DNA of 64,000 bases from CAVSUZ01 sp963795415. GTDB taxonomy: Bacteria > Pseudomonadota > Alphaproteobacteria > Acetobacterales > Acetobacteraceae. The translations under genes were made by a program, and so were the position numbers. The stretch's first letter is position 1, and each line of letters begins with the position of its first letter. Positions 8,328 through 17,695 of the stretch are shown here, one piece after another. Below the pieces are notes generated by a model. The model was not told the origin of the DNA. It ran no database searches and was given only the letters and a program-made list of their open reading frames with translations. The stretch is taken from the NCBI GenBank assembly GCA_963795415.1, contig CAWCHQ010000001.1, positions 682,001 through 746,000 of the forward strand, in the 5' to 3' direction.

Positions 8328-9332
8328 ATGGAAATTGCGGGACTCGGCTACATCGGGGTCGGCTCGACGGGACTTGATGACTGGTCCGATTTCGCCACGC
8401 GCTGGCTCGGCATGCAGGAGGTTGAGCATGGCTCCTCCGTGCGCCGCTTCCGCATGGACGATCGGGCACAGCGGCTGGTGGTGGACGGGAATTTGCCCGA
8501 GGGAGCGCGCTACTTCGGCTGGGAGGTCGCTGGCGCAGAGGCGCTTGATTCTCTCGCAGGGCGCCTCGACGCAGCCGGCATTTCGGTCCGCCGCGAAAGC
8601 GCCGCCCTTGCCGGCCAGCGCCGCGTCACCGAATTGATTTCCTTCGCCGATCCTGCCGCCAACCGGCTGGAGGCATTCTGGGGCGCGGAAACCATCAACG
8701 AACCATTCAGGCCGGGCCGGGCGATCTCCGGCTTTCGAACAGGCCCGCTCGGCATGGGGCACGCTGTGCTGACCGTTCCCGCGATCGAGCCGATGCTGCA
8801 ATTCTATCGCGACATTCTCGGGTTCAGCGTCAGCGACTATATCCTTCGCCCCTTCAAGGCTTATTTCCTTCACGTCAACCCGCGTCACCACAGTCTGGCC
8901 CTTATAGAAACCGGCAGCCACGGCATGCACCACCTTATGATCGAGCTGTTTTCGCTTGATGATGTCGGGCAGGGTTACGATATTGCACTCAGCGAGCCGG
9001 AGAAGATCGCCACAACGATCGGCCGGCATCCCAACGACCTCGTGACCTCTTTTTACGTGCGTTCTCCGGCTGGTTTCATGCTGGAGTACGGGTGGGGCGG
9101 TCGGGAAGTGAATCCCGCGACCTGGGAGCCGGCCGAAGTGACGGTCGGGCCAAGCCTGTGGGGTCATGACCGGCTTTGGCTTTCTGCCGAGCAGCGGGAG
9201 CAGGCACGGGCGATGCGGCTGAGGGCGGCCGCGGAGGGGCACCGCGCGCCGGTCCAGGTCATGGACGGAAACTACCAGAAACTCTCCGGCGTGTGCCCCT
9301 GGTGGGATGCCGTCAGACAACAGGCAGACTGA
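8328..9332 (+). CDS. VOC-family extradiol dioxygenase-like protein (BphC-like)
   Basis: This 334-residue two-module vicinal-oxygen-chelate protein resembles 2,3-dihydroxybiphenyl/catecholic extradiol dioxygenases that open aromatic rings using Fe(II). The start ATG 8328 is chosen because GGGAGG lies 8 bp upstream; an in-frame ATG at 8307 is the alternative. The N-terminal module (about 1-130) lacks metal ligands, as in the family. The C-terminal module shows plausible ligands: His in MGHAVLTVP, His in GMHHLMIEL and Glu in FMLEYGWGG. No other aromatic catabolism gene is adjacent, so the substrate is unknown. It is divergent from the small exported-protein genes. Confidence 0.82.
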   Translation: MEIAGLGYIGVGSTGLDDWSDFATRWLGMQEVEHGSSVRRFRMDDRAQRLVVDGNLPEGARYFGWEVAGAEALDSLAGRLDAAGISVRRESAALAGQRRVTELISFADPAANRLEAFWGAETINEPFRPGRAISGFRTGPLGMGHAVLTVPAIEPMLQFYRDILGFSVSDYILRPFKAYFLHVNPRHHSLALIETGSHGMHHLMIELFSLDDVGQGYDIALSEPEKIATTIGRHPNDLVTSFYVRSPAGFMLEYGWGGREVNPATWEPAEVTVGPSLWGHDRLWLSAEQREQARAMRLRAAAEGHRAPVQVMDGNYQKLSGVCPWWDAVRQQAD

Positions 9333-9382
9333 TGCGGTCGGCAGGGGTTGCGCAAACCCGCCTGAACGTCTAAGAGCCTCGC

Positions 9383-9502
9383 ATGCTCTGCTGTGGCATA
9401 CGCATGGCCTGCCGAACCGCCCGCTCCGCGGCGCGGTCGTCGGTGCGTGCTGCAGTCCGCCTCGCGTCGCTGGCCCTCCTCCTTCGACTTACGCGCCCCT
9501 GA
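9383..9502 (+). CDS. Leucine-rich leader peptide upstream of leuA (LeuL-like)
   Basis: This is a 39-codon ORF, MLCCGIRMAC...LASLALLLRLTRP (an internal ATG at 9404 would give 32 codons). Six of its last 13 codons are leucine, including three in a row, a composition expected of an attenuation leader for leucine biosynthesis. It ends 87 bp before the leuA ATG. Its stop codon lies inside the first arm of a set of alternative hairpins. Ribosome stalling at the leucine run when charged leucyl-tRNA is scarce would alter which hairpin forms. The role is inferred from position and codon content. Confidence 0.65.
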   Translation: MLCCGIRMACRTARSAARSSVRAAVRLASLALLLRLTRP

Positions 9503-9552
9503 GCGTCGCGCCGGGTCGCTGAACGCCGGCATCGCTCAGGGGAACCCCTGAG
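9496..9552 (+). promoter_or_regulatory. Attenuator-like alternative hairpins of leuA
   Basis: Arm A CCCCTGAGCG (9496-9505) is perfectly complementary to arm B CGCTCAGGGG (9533-9542). Arm B can instead pair with arm C CCCTGAG (9546-9552) through a 7-bp stem with a GAAC loop. A-B and B-C are mutually exclusive. Arm A overlaps the stop codon of the leucine-rich leader peptide. No T-run follows arm C, so control could act on termination or on translation; the leuA ribosome site GAGGA (9576-9580) is 24 bp downstream. Confidence 0.6.
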
Positions 9553-9589
9553 GACAGCTGGCTGTTTCACCTTGCGAGGATCGGTACCA

Positions 9590-11174
9590 ATGAGCATCGA
9601 ACATCCCAGCTTCGGCAAGCTGGACGACGACCGTATCATCATCTTCGACACTACGCTGCGCGACGGCGAGCAATCGCCGGGCTTCTCGATGAACCTCAAC
9701 GAGAAGATCCGTATGGCGGAGGCCCTGGCCGAGCTGGGGGTGGATGTCCTGGAAGCCGGCTTTCCCATCGCCTCGCCGGGCGACTATGAATTCGGTAAAA
9801 GCCATCGCCGGATCACTGGGTCAGCGGGACGACACTCCCGTGATCTGCGGCTTGGCGCGGTCTGGCCGCGAAGACATCATGCGCGCCGGCGATGCCGTGC
9901 GCGCGGCCAAGCGCAAGCGCGTCCACAGCTTCATCAGCACCAGTGCGTTACACATGAAGTACAAGCTGCGCATGGAGCCCGACGAGGTGCTGGAGGCCGT
10001 CGCGGGCAGCGTGACTCTGGCTCGCAACTACACCGATGACGTGGAGTGGTCGGCCGAGGACGGCACCCGAACCGATCCGGATTTTCTCTGCCGCTGCATA
10101 GAAGCCGCGATCAACGCTGGAGCCACCACCATCAACATCCCCGACACCGTCGGTTACGCCCTGCCCGAGGACATGCTGCGGATCTTCACCATGGTGCGCG
10201 AGCGCGTGCCAGGGGCCGACAAGGTCGTGCTCTCTACGCATAACCACAACGACCTTGGCTTGGCGGTGGCCAATACTCTGGCGGCCATCGCCGCGGGCGT
10301 CCGGCAGATCGAGTCCACCATCAACGGCATTGGCGAGCGCGCCGGCAACGCGTCACTGGAAGAAGCGGTCATGGCCATCCGCACGCGCAACGACCGTGCC
10401 CCCTACAAAAACAACATCAAAACCCGCAACATACTGAAAGTCTCCCGCCTGCTCTCCACCATCACTGGCTTCGACGTGCAGCCCAACAAGGCGATCGTCG
10501 GCCGCAACGCCTTCGCCCACGAGGCCGGCATTCACCAGGACGGGGTTCTGAAGAACGCCGCCACGTACGAGATCATGACGCCTGAAAGCGTCGGATGGAC
10601 CAAATCGAACCTGGTAATGGGCAAGCACTCCGGTCGTGCGGCATTCCGCGACAAGCTGCGGTCACTGGGCTACGAAATCGGCGATAATCAGCTCAACGTC
10701 GCTTTCCGCCGCTTCAAGGAAATCGCCGACCGCAAGAAAGTCGTTTACGACGATGACATCGTGGCACTGGTCGATGACGAAGTCATGCGCGACCACGAGC
10801 GCGTCCGCTTTATCTCGCTGGACGTGCATGCCGGGTCGAAGCGCCCTCAGCGCGCAGAATTGGAGCTGGAGGTGGACGGTGTGGTCAAGCACGCGGTGGC
10901 CACGGGCGACGGGCCTGTCGATGCCACGTTTAAGGCGATCCATGAAATCTTCCCCCACAACGCCAATCTCGTGCTGTTTTCTGTGGGCGCTGTCACCGAG
11001 GGCACCGACGCTCAGGCCAAGACCACGGTCCGGCTGGAGGAAAACGGCAAGATGGTTGATGGTCAGGGAGCGGATCTCGACACCATCGTGGCGTCCGCGC
11101 GGGCCTATGTTCATGCGTTGAACAAGCTGCTGGTGAAACGGTTACGCACGGAACCGCAGACGCTTTCAGCGTAA
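9590..11174 (+). CDS. leuA: 2-isopropylmalate synthase LeuA (frameshift near residue 68)
   Basis: This enzyme condenses acetyl-CoA with 2-oxoisovalerate, the committed step of leucine synthesis. The start ATG 9590 follows GAGGA by 9 bp. The first frame gives FDTTLRDGEQSPGFSMN and reads through EAGFPIASPGDYEF. A single extra base near 9794 moves the rest to the next frame, beginning VKAIAGSLGQRDDTPVICGL. The metal-site segment LSTHNHNDLGLAVAN and NGIGERAGNASLEE are intact, as is the C-terminal leucine-sensing LeuA dimer domain (about residues 390-510). Corrected length is about 527 residues, normal for the type-I family. The gene is preceded by a leader peptide and attenuator-like hairpins. 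Confidence 0.9.
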
Positions 11175-11297
11175 CACCCGGTCTCAGAGGAGCGCACGCC
11201 TCGGAGCGAACGCGCTTCTTTGCGGTTATCGGGTACACTCGGATGATAAGCGAGGTGTCGACTTCTCCGACCGTTGATACTGGTTTGCATCGGCCGA

Positions 11298-11731
11298 TCA
11301 GGGTGAGTGCCACTCGGATAGCTCGATCGTCACGCCGCCTGGTCCCCAAAGAAAGACCAGCTTTCTGGAGTGGAAATCCAGGATTCCGGCGCGAGTACGG
11401 AACCCGGCTGCCTCAACACGCGTGACGACGGCCTCGATATCGTCAACGGCGGAGCAGACGTGATTGAGTCCCAGTTTGTTCAGGTCGCGGATATGCGGAT
11501 CAGGTAGCGGATCGGGATGAAGATATTTGCGCAATTGAATCTCAGTGCGCGGTGTCACGTTCTCTGCCACGAGCGTAACGTGGCGAGCTTCGAGACCTGG
11601 AACTCCCATATACCCGGCGAACTGCTCGCCCTTGATAGTGACAGAAATGTCCTCTCGAAAGCCGCGAAGAACCGCTTCGCCTCCTCCTCGTCCTCGACGA
11701 CAATCGTGATGTGATCGAAACGCCGGATCAT
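11298..11731 (-). CDS. VOC (glyoxalase/bleomycin-resistance) family protein, frameshifted
   Basis: The N-terminus MIRRFDHITIVVEDEEEAKRFFAAF begins at ATG 11731. Near 11656-11660 one base is missing and the sequence continues in the neighbouring frame as REDISVTIKGEQFAGYMGVPG to the end, RKLVFLWGPGGVTIELSEW. Corrected, it is about 144 residues, a single-module VOC protein with His in FDHITIVV, His in GLNHVCSAV and Glu in TIELSEW as candidate metal ligands. VOC proteins include glyoxalases, epimerases and dioxygenases, and no specific reaction can be assigned. It lies between leuA and emrB in no obvious operon. Confidence 0.75.
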
Positions 11732-11760
11732 TGAAGTCCTCCCTCGCCGTCAGGCCTGGA

Positions 11761-11824
11761 GCATGATCGTTCAAGTGGAATCGATCATGCTATGACTTCT
11801 TTGTTCGAGAGCGTGACTCACGCT
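11761..11824. repeat. Intergenic palindromes between emrB and the VOC gene
   Basis: Two inverted repeats occur in the 124-bp gap. One has perfect 9-bp arms GCATGATCG/CGATCATGC (11761-11769 and 11782-11790). The other is a 15-bp palindrome AGCGTGACTCACGCT (11810-11824), perfect except for its central base. The second resembles part of the dispersed repeat at 19068-19131. They may end the emrB transcript or belong to a dispersed repeat family. Confidence 0.5.
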
Positions 11825-11855
11825 TCAACGGCTGGTCAGCCTGAAGCGATCACCT

Positions 11856-13409
11856 CTAATCCATCGCCGCGTGACTGCTGCCGGGCTCGGGCGTTGTTAT
11901 CACCCGTGGCCGACGCATGAGGAACAGCAGCAATAACGCCGGCGCGGTCGTGAAAACCATCAGCTTGTAATCATCCAGATAGGCAATGATCTGTGCTTGC
12001 TGATTGATGATCCTGTCCAGCATCGCCGCCCCATGTGGATTTGTGGGATCGAGCAGGCGGGCCGCGGCCCCATGCTGCAGGGCACGATTGAACGGCGTCA
12101 CATATGCCCCGATCTCGGCATGCAGCGCCTGCGTGTTGTGCGCCAGCAGCGCCGACGTGATCGATACCCCGATCGCTGCGCCGATATTCCGCAAAAGACT
12201 GAACAACGAGGCACCGTCAGTCCGCAGTGCCGGCGCCAGCGTTGCAAAGGCAATCACCTGCAATGGGATGAACACGAATCCCAGCCCGAAGCCCTGAACG
12301 ATGATCGTGAAGATCAGCCAGCCCTCTGACACGTCCGGGGTCCAATGCGTCATTTCCCATAATGACCAGCACAGCGACAACACCCCAAGCGCCATCATCT
12401 TGCGCGCATCGGTTCGTCTCGCCAGCCGTCCTGCGATCATCATCGCAGCCATGGTGCCAATTCCGCGCGGCGCCATCACAAGTCCGGCGGTTTCTACTGG
12501 AAAGTTCGCCAAATTCTGCAGCCACGGCGCCATCAGGGCTGAGCTGGAAACCAGGATTGTGCCCATCGCGAACATCATCGCCAGGCCTGATGCGAAGTTC
12601 CGGTCCTTAAACAAACTCGGGCGAATGAAGGGTCGCTTTGCCGAGAACAGATGAACAGTGAACAGATAAATTCCCAGCCCGGCAAGTACGGCGTAAACAA
12701 TGATCTCCCGTGACGAAAACCAATCCTGATCCTGGCCGCGGTCGAGCATAAGCTGAAGTGCGCCGATGCCCATCGACAGGGCGGCGAAGCCGATCCAGTC
12801 GAAACGGAGACTAGCCTGTGGACTTGAGTTCGGCATGAACACCAGCAGCCCGCCAGTCGCCAGAATCCCGAACGGCAGATTGACGTAAAAAACCCAGCGC
12901 CAGTTATAGATCTCGGTCAGATAGCCGCCGAGCGTGGGCCCGAGTATAGGCCCGAGCATCACGCCCACACCCCAGATCGCCATCGCCTGCCCGCGTTGCT
13001 CGATCGGGTAGATATCCAGGAGCGTCGCCTGGGAAAGCGGCACCAGTGCCGCCCCGCACATCCCTTGCATCAGCCGGAATGCGACCATCTGCGAAAGCGA
13101 TTGCGCCGCCCCGCACATCATTGATGTAATGGTGAACCCCACCAGGCAGATCACGAACAGCTGCTTGCGCCCGAAGCGCTGAGCTAGCCATCCCACCGGA
13201 GCGGTCATGATCGCGGCAGCCGTGATATAGGAGGTGAGAACCCAGGTAATTTCGTCGAAGCTGGCCGAAAGACTGCCCTGCATATAGGGCAGCGCGACAT
13301 TCGCGATGGTTTGATCGAGCGCCTGCATGAGCGTGGCACCCATCGTACAGACGGTAATGATGCCGCGGTGCGGCACCTTCTCCATCGCAGCCGGAAGGCC
13401 CGGGGACAT
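11856..13409 (-). CDS. emrB: EmrB-type DHA2 MFS multidrug efflux transporter
   Basis: This is a 517-residue inner-membrane drug:proton antiporter with about 14 hydrophobic segments. DHA2 features include ATLMQALDQTIANVALPYMQG near the N-terminus and the motif-C-like WGVGVMLGPILGPTLGGYL. The ATG at 13409 is chosen because it overlaps the emrA stop (ATGA) and gives normal length; upstream in-frame codons antisense to other genes are not needed. With EmrA it would form a tripartite pump exporting hydrophobic toxins. The ORF is intact. Confidence 0.93.
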   Translation of the reverse strand: MSPGLPAAMEKVPHRGIITVCTMGATLMQALDQTIANVALPYMQGSLSASFDEITWVLTSYITAAAIMTAPVGWLAQRFGRKQLFVICLVGFTITSMMCGAAQSLSQMVAFRLMQGMCGAALVPLSQATLLDIYPIEQRGQAMAIWGVGVMLGPILGPTLGGYLTEIYNWRWVFYVNLPFGILATGGLLVFMPNSSPQASLRFDWIGFAALSMGIGALQLMLDRGQDQDWFSSREIIVYAVLAGLGIYLFTVHLFSAKRPFIRPSLFKDRNFASGLAMMFAMGTILVSSSALMAPWLQNLANFPVETAGLVMAPRGIGTMAAMMIAGRLARRTDARKMMALGVLSLCWSLWEMTHWTPDVSEGWLIFTIIVQGFGLGFVFIPLQVIAFATLAPALRTDGASLFSLLRNIGAAIGVSITSALLAHNTQALHAEIGAYVTPFNRALQHGAAARLLDPTNPHGAAMLDRIINQQAQIIAYLDDYKLMVFTTAPALLLLFLMRRPRVITTPEPGSSHAAMD

Positions 13410-14515
13410 CAGAAAAGGTCGGACAGCGACCGCTTGTGGCCCGTATCGATACTGGCCTCGACGCTCATGCCGGTGCGCAACTCCGGTTCGCCCGCATGGC
13501 GGTTCACGCGAATACGCACGGGAATACGCTGCACCACTTTCACCCAATTGCCCGACGTGTTCTGGGCCGGCAGCACTGAGAACTCCGAGCCACTGTTTGG
13601 CGAGATGCTCTCTACAACACCTTTCCATACGCGGTCCGGATACGTATCCACCGTGACTTCCACAGGATCGCCCGGCTTAACCCAGGTGAGTTCGGTCTCC
13701 TTGGGGTTCGCCTCGACCCAGACGCGCTCGGAGGAAACCAGTCCGAAAGCCGCTACCGACGCACCCAGGTACATGCCGGGCTGCACGCTTTCGACATCGG
13801 TCACCGTACCGGCGAAGGGCGCTCGGACGACACTATTGTCCAGCTCCCGCTGGACTTCATCGACCTTGGTCTGCGCCGCCTGGTATTCCGGCATCTGCTG
13901 TACCGGAAGCTGGGCATTGCCGCCGAGCTTCGCCAACTGCACTTCCGCCAGTTGCTTCAGCAATTCCAGGGCGTGCTGGTCCGCCAAAACCTGGAAGCGT
14001 GCATTGTCGTAGTCCGCCCGCGTGATCCCTCCTCCGCGTACCAGGCCTGCGTAACGATCGAATGTGGTCTGGTCCGCCTGCTGCTGTGCCTGCTTGACGC
14101 CGATATCGCTGAGCATGCGGGAATAGTCGCGCTGCATCGCCTCCAGTTTCAGGGCGGTCTGGGCCAGATCGGCTTTCGCGCCCGCAACGGCGATTTCGAA
14201 CTTGCGCGGATCCAGGCGCAGCAACACCTGGCCCTGCTCTACATGCTGCCCGTCCTTGACCGGAACGCTCTGGACAATGCCGGAGACATCGGTGGCCAAT
14301 GGCTCCTTTGCGGCCCGCACGTAGGCATCATCCACCGAAACGTAGCGTCCGCCGTTCAGCCAGAACACCATGGCACCAGCGCCCACCACCAGAATCCCCA
14401 GCATCATCAGGGCCGGCCCGAGCGCATGACGGCTGATCCCCAACCGCCGGCGGCGAATGGCGAGGTCGGACGTGGGAATCGTTCCAGTTCTCTGCGCGGC
14501 TGCGCCCTGTGACAT
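13409..14515 (-). CDS. emrA: EmrA-type membrane fusion protein (HlyD family)
   Basis: This 368-residue periplasmic adaptor is anchored by one N-terminal membrane segment (LGPALMMLGILVVGAGAMVFWL). A biotinyl-lipoyl-like half motif follows (YVSVDDAYVRAAKEPLATDVSGIVQSV in part), then an alpha-helical hairpin (residues about 115-200) and the second half motif VRAPFAGTVTDVESVQPGMYL. The C-terminal beta domain ends with RTGMSVEASIDT. It links EmrB to an outer-membrane channel that is not encoded here. It overlaps marR upstream and emrB downstream. Confidence 0.93.
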   Translation of the reverse strand: MSQGAAAQRTGTIPTSDLAIRRRRLGISRHALGPALMMLGILVVGAGAMVFWLNGGRYVSVDDAYVRAAKEPLATDVSGIVQSVPVKDGQHVEQGQVLLRLDPRKFEIAVAGAKADLAQTALKLEAMQRDYSRMLSDIGVKQAQQQADQTTFDRYAGLVRGGGITRADYDNARFQVLADQHALELLKQLAEVQLAKLGGNAQLPVQQMPEYQAAQTKVDEVQRELDNSVVRAPFAGTVTDVESVQPGMYLGASVAAFGLVSSERVWVEANPKETELTWVKPGDPVEVTVDTYPDRVWKGVVESISPNSGSEFSVLPAQNTSGNWVKVVQRIPVRIRVNRHAGEPELRTGMSVEASIDTGHKRSLSDLF

Positions 14516-14979
14516 CAGGCCGCCTCCTCTGCATCGGGGTTGGCGTCGGCACGCCGGGCGGTCAGCACGGCTTTCATTGCGAGAAGGGCTTCGGTTGTTG
14601 TCCTTACGGAATTCGCATCGATATCTGCCGTGAGCATCCGGTTGAGCTCGGTGCGCTGGCGGTTGATCTCCCCGAGTTCGGTCAGCGCGGCGGGGCGCAG
14701 ATGGAGACGCCAGATGCGGCGGTCGCGGGGATCGGGGCGCCGCTCGACCATTCCGCGCGTCTCAAGCCGGTCGATCAGCCGGGCCACCGTGATTGGTTCC
14801 ACTTCCAGCAACTCGGAGAGCTCTTTTTGGGAAATGCCGGGTTGCCGTTCGAGCCAGATCAGGATGGCCCACTGGGCGCGGGTCATGCCTCGCGCCTTGG
14901 CCCGCTTGTCCCCCTCGATCCGAAGGAGGCGGGCCACATCGTGGAGCAGGAAGAGAAGGTCACGCTCGAAGTCGGTCAT
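14515..14979 (-). CDS. MarR-family transcriptional regulator
   Basis: This 154-residue winged-helix regulator is the first gene of the marR-emrA-emrB unit. The HTH region is ISQKELSELLEVEPITVARLIDRLE (in part), followed by the wing RRPDPRDRRIWRLHLRPAA. Such proteins usually repress the adjacent efflux genes and release DNA on binding phenolic or drug ligands. Its stop overlaps the emrA start. A pseudo-palindrome with an overlapping -10 element lies 31 bp upstream. Confidence 0.9.
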   Translation of the reverse strand: MTDFERDLLFLLHDVARLLRIEGDKRAKARGMTRAQWAILIWLERQPGISQKELSELLEVEPITVARLIDRLETRGMVERRPDPRDRRIWRLHLRPAALTELGEINRQRTELNRMLTADIDANSVRTTTEALLAMKAVLTARRADANPDAEEAA

Positions 14980-15009
14980 CGCCGCTTCTGCCTCAGTTGA
15001 GCAATGCCT

Positions 15010-15029
15010 ATTATAAGCCCGCTTATCAT
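15010..15029 (-). promoter_or_regulatory. Candidate MarR operator overlapping a -10 element
   Basis: ATTATAAGC-CC-GCTTATCAT is an inverted repeat with 8 of 9 positions matching, the size expected for a MarR dimer site. On the minus strand it contains TATAAT (15015-15010), placing a start site near 15003, about 24 bp before the marR ATG. Repressor binding would block its own promoter. The -35 element is weak. Confidence 0.5.
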
Positions 15030-15273
15030 CACGCTGCCAGTCGGGCTTTCATGCGTGGAGTGCAGGCCCGCCTTGCCCGCAATAATAGCACGGCCACCGT
15101 TCCCGCCCCGTCAAACGGGCTCGACCTTTCCCAGTTTTACGCCGACCTTGCGGGATGGGGATGCGCTGGGGCGCAAAACACCCTATGTTGATGACTGAGA
15201 AGCCCAGGACCATCAACTCCGGCTGTTGCAGCGGGGCTACGTTCGGGCCAATGGAGCCGTGAGCAGACGACGC

Positions 15274-17202
15274 ATGAGCAATTTTGGCCGCAACCTCGCG
15301 CTATGGGTCATCATTGCCCTGCTGCTTGTGGTTCTGTTCAACCTGTTCCAGCCCGGAACGAACCGCACCGCTGCGACGCAGATCGCCTATTCGGACTTCA
15401 TCACCGAGGTCAACCAGGGCCATGTGCGCGATGTCGTGATCCAGGGCCGCGATATCAGCGGCCAGCTCAGCGACGGCCGCACCTTCGAGACTTACACCCC
15501 CGATGATCCCACCCTGGTGCATCAGCTCACCAGCCATGGTGTCCGCGTGATCGCCAAGCCGCGCGATGCCGATGTCAACCCACTACTGCACTATCTGCTT
15601 TCCTGGTTCCCGATGCTGCTACTGATCGGCGTCTGGGTGTTCTTCATGCGCCAGATGCAGGCCGGGGGAGGCCGGGCGATGGGGTTCGGGAAGTCCCGTG
15701 CCCGGTTGCTTACGGAAAAGCAGGGCCGCGTCACTTTCGAGGACGTGGCGGGGATCGATGAAGCCAAAGGCGAGCTTCAGGAAATCGTCGAGTTCCTGAA
15801 GGACCCCCAGAAATTCCAGCGGCTCGGCGGTAAGATACCCAAGGGCGTGCTGCTGGTTGGCCCGCCTGGCACCGGCAAGACCCTTCTCGCCCGCGCCATC
15901 GCCGGCGAGGCGAATGTGCCGTTCTTCACCATCTCCGGTTCCGATTTCGTGGAAATGTTCGTGGGCGTCGGCGCCAGCCGCGTCCGCGACATGTTCGAGC
16001 AAGGCAAGAAGAACGCACCTTGCATTATCTTCATCGATGAAATCGACGCGGTTGGCCGGCATCGCGGCGCCGGTCTGGGTGGCGGCAACGATGAGCGCGA
16101 GCAGACGCTGAACCAGATGCTCGTCGAAATGGACGGTTTCGAATCGAACGAGGGCGTTATTCTGATCGCAGCCACAAACCGGCCCGACGTGCTCGATCCC
16201 GCGCTGTTGCGGCCGGGTCGCTTCGACCGCCAAGTCGTTGTTCCCAACCCGGACGTGAACGGGCGCGAAAAAATCCTGCGGGTTCATATGCGCAAAGTGC
16301 CGCTGGCCTCCGACGTCGATCCGAAGGTGATCGCCCGCGGCACGCCCGGCTTCTCCGGCGCCGACCTCGCAAACCTGGTGAATGAGGCAGCGCTGCTGGC
16401 AGCCCGGATCGGCAAGCGTGTGGTGGCTATGGCTGAATTCGAGAACGCCAAGGACAAGGTGATGATGGGCACCGAGCGCCGGTCCCTGGTCATGTCCGAG
16501 GCCGAAAAGCGCATGACTGCCTATCACGAGGCCGGCCACGCCCTCTGCGCCATGCACGAGCCGGAATGCGACCCTGTGCACAAGGCCACCATCATCCCGC
16601 GTGGCCGGGCGCTCGGCCTGGTCATGAGCCTGCCGGAGGGTGATCGTTACTCCAAGTCCAAATCCAAGCTGCTGTCTGAGCTGACCATGGCCATGGGCGG
16701 GCGGGCGGCGGAGGAAATCATCTTCGGACCGGAGAAAGTCTCCAACGGCGCCGCCGGCGACATCAAGATGGCGACCGATCAAGCCAGGCGGATGATCACC
16801 GAGTGGGGCATGAGCGACAAGCTTGGCATGATCGCCTATGGCGACAACAGCCAGGAAGTGTTCCTTGGGCACTCGGTTACCCAGAACAAGAACGTCTCCG
16901 AGGCGACGGCGCGTGAAATCGACGCCGAAATCAAGGACATTATCGACCGCGCCTATGCCAAGGCAAAGCGGCTCCTTACCGAGAACATCGAGGAACTGCA
17001 CCGCTTGGCCCGCGGGCTGCTGGAGTTCGAGACGCTCAGTGGCGACGAAATCCGCACCGTTCTGCGTGGCGAGCCGGTGATCCGCAAAGTCGTGGATGAA
17101 CCCGCGCCCGAGAGCCGGCGAGCTTCCGTGCCGACCACCGGCCGGCCTGCTGCGGCCCCGCCGCCCTCAGGCGGATTGGGACCCGCGCCACAGCCGGGTT
17201 GA
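15274..17202 (+). CDS. ftsH: ATP-dependent zinc metalloprotease FtsH
   Basis: This 642-residue membrane-anchored AAA+ protease degrades misfolded membrane proteins and short-lived regulators. It has two N-terminal membrane segments (about residues 6-24 and 102-122), Walker A GPPGTGKT, Walker B CIIFIDEIDA, the second region of homology ending in LLRPGRFDRQ, and the zinc motif HEAGH with a downstream acidic ligand region. The start ATG 15274 (MSNFGRNLALWVII) fits the family; longer upstream readings do not. The tail is Pro/Ala-rich. It is followed, after a 490-bp gap, by glmM; folP, which often lies between them, is absent. Confidence 0.96.
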   Translation: MSNFGRNLALWVIIALLLVVLFNLFQPGTNRTAATQIAYSDFITEVNQGHVRDVVIQGRDISGQLSDGRTFETYTPDDPTLVHQLTSHGVRVIAKPRDADVNPLLHYLLSWFPMLLLIGVWVFFMRQMQAGGGRAMGFGKSRARLLTEKQGRVTFEDVAGIDEAKGELQEIVEFLKDPQKFQRLGGKIPKGVLLVGPPGTGKTLLARAIAGEANVPFFTISGSDFVEMFVGVGASRVRDMFEQGKKNAPCIIFIDEIDAVGRHRGAGLGGGNDEREQTLNQMLVEMDGFESNEGVILIAATNRPDVLDPALLRPGRFDRQVVVPNPDVNGREKILRVHMRKVPLASDVDPKVIARGTPGFSGADLANLVNEAALLAARIGKRVVAMAEFENAKDKVMMGTERRSLVMSEAEKRMTAYHEAGHALCAMHEPECDPVHKATIIPRGRALGLVMSLPEGDRYSKSKSKLLSELTMAMGGRAAEEIIFGPEKVSNGAAGDIKMATDQARRMITEWGMSDKLGMIAYGDNSQEVFLGHSVTQNKNVSEATAREIDAEIKDIIDRAYAKAKRLLTENIEELHRLARGLLEFETLSGDEIRTVLRGEPVIRKVVDEPAPESRRASVPTTGRPAAAPPPSGGLGPAPQPG

Positions 17203-17695
17203 GATAGTCATCGGTCCAAGGGAGCGGCTGATCCGACGAGGGGCGGCCATTTGTTGCGATTCAATTACAAGCTCGCACTGCGAAATTATTTACTCCAAGC
17301 GGCGCAAAAGCCGGCGATCGAGCGATCCATGCCGGCCGAAGGCACCCAGCCGAGTTAACGGGAATCAATGCACTGATCTCGCGGTAAAGTAGAAATTGGC
17401 ATGGCGATTTGAGCGCGCAACACGGCCAGAAGGGGAGGCTATCCTTCTCATGGAACGAATGGGCGGGAGCCGAATAACGAGAAAATTCTCCTGCGCGCCT
17501 TCTACGCAGGATGTAGTTCTGAATTTTTTGCTCCGATGCCTTCTCAGTCTGGCACCTGCCCCCGATCCGTGACGAACTTGGCGACGAATCTTAAAGATTG
17601 GATGGACATGCTCGAAGAGCTTGGTAGTCGTGGCTCGCCGGTCTAAAACCTATCGCAACGCCTTTCATCCCGGTTACACGTTGGTTGGGGATTGC
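17203..17695. other. Intergenic region ftsH-glmM (493 bp)
   Basis: I see no gene in this stretch. It is noticeably less GC-rich than its surroundings (for example CAATTACAAGCTCGCACTGCG and GAATTTTTTGCTCC in part), and all short ORFs lack family resemblance. It may carry the glmM promoter. In many alphaproteobacteria folP occupies this position, and no recognisable remnant of it was seen. Confidence 0.5.

Noticed and set aside
8190..9320. A 376-residue minus-strand ORF
   Set aside because: It is antisense to the VOC dioxygenase-like gene, whose metal ligands and ribosome site support the plus-strand gene.
15619..17001. A 460-residue minus-strand ORF
   Set aside because: It is antisense to ftsH and shows no domain.
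17203..17695. folP remnant between ftsH and glmM
   Set aside because: Conserved dihydropteroate synthase motifs are not seen in any frame.
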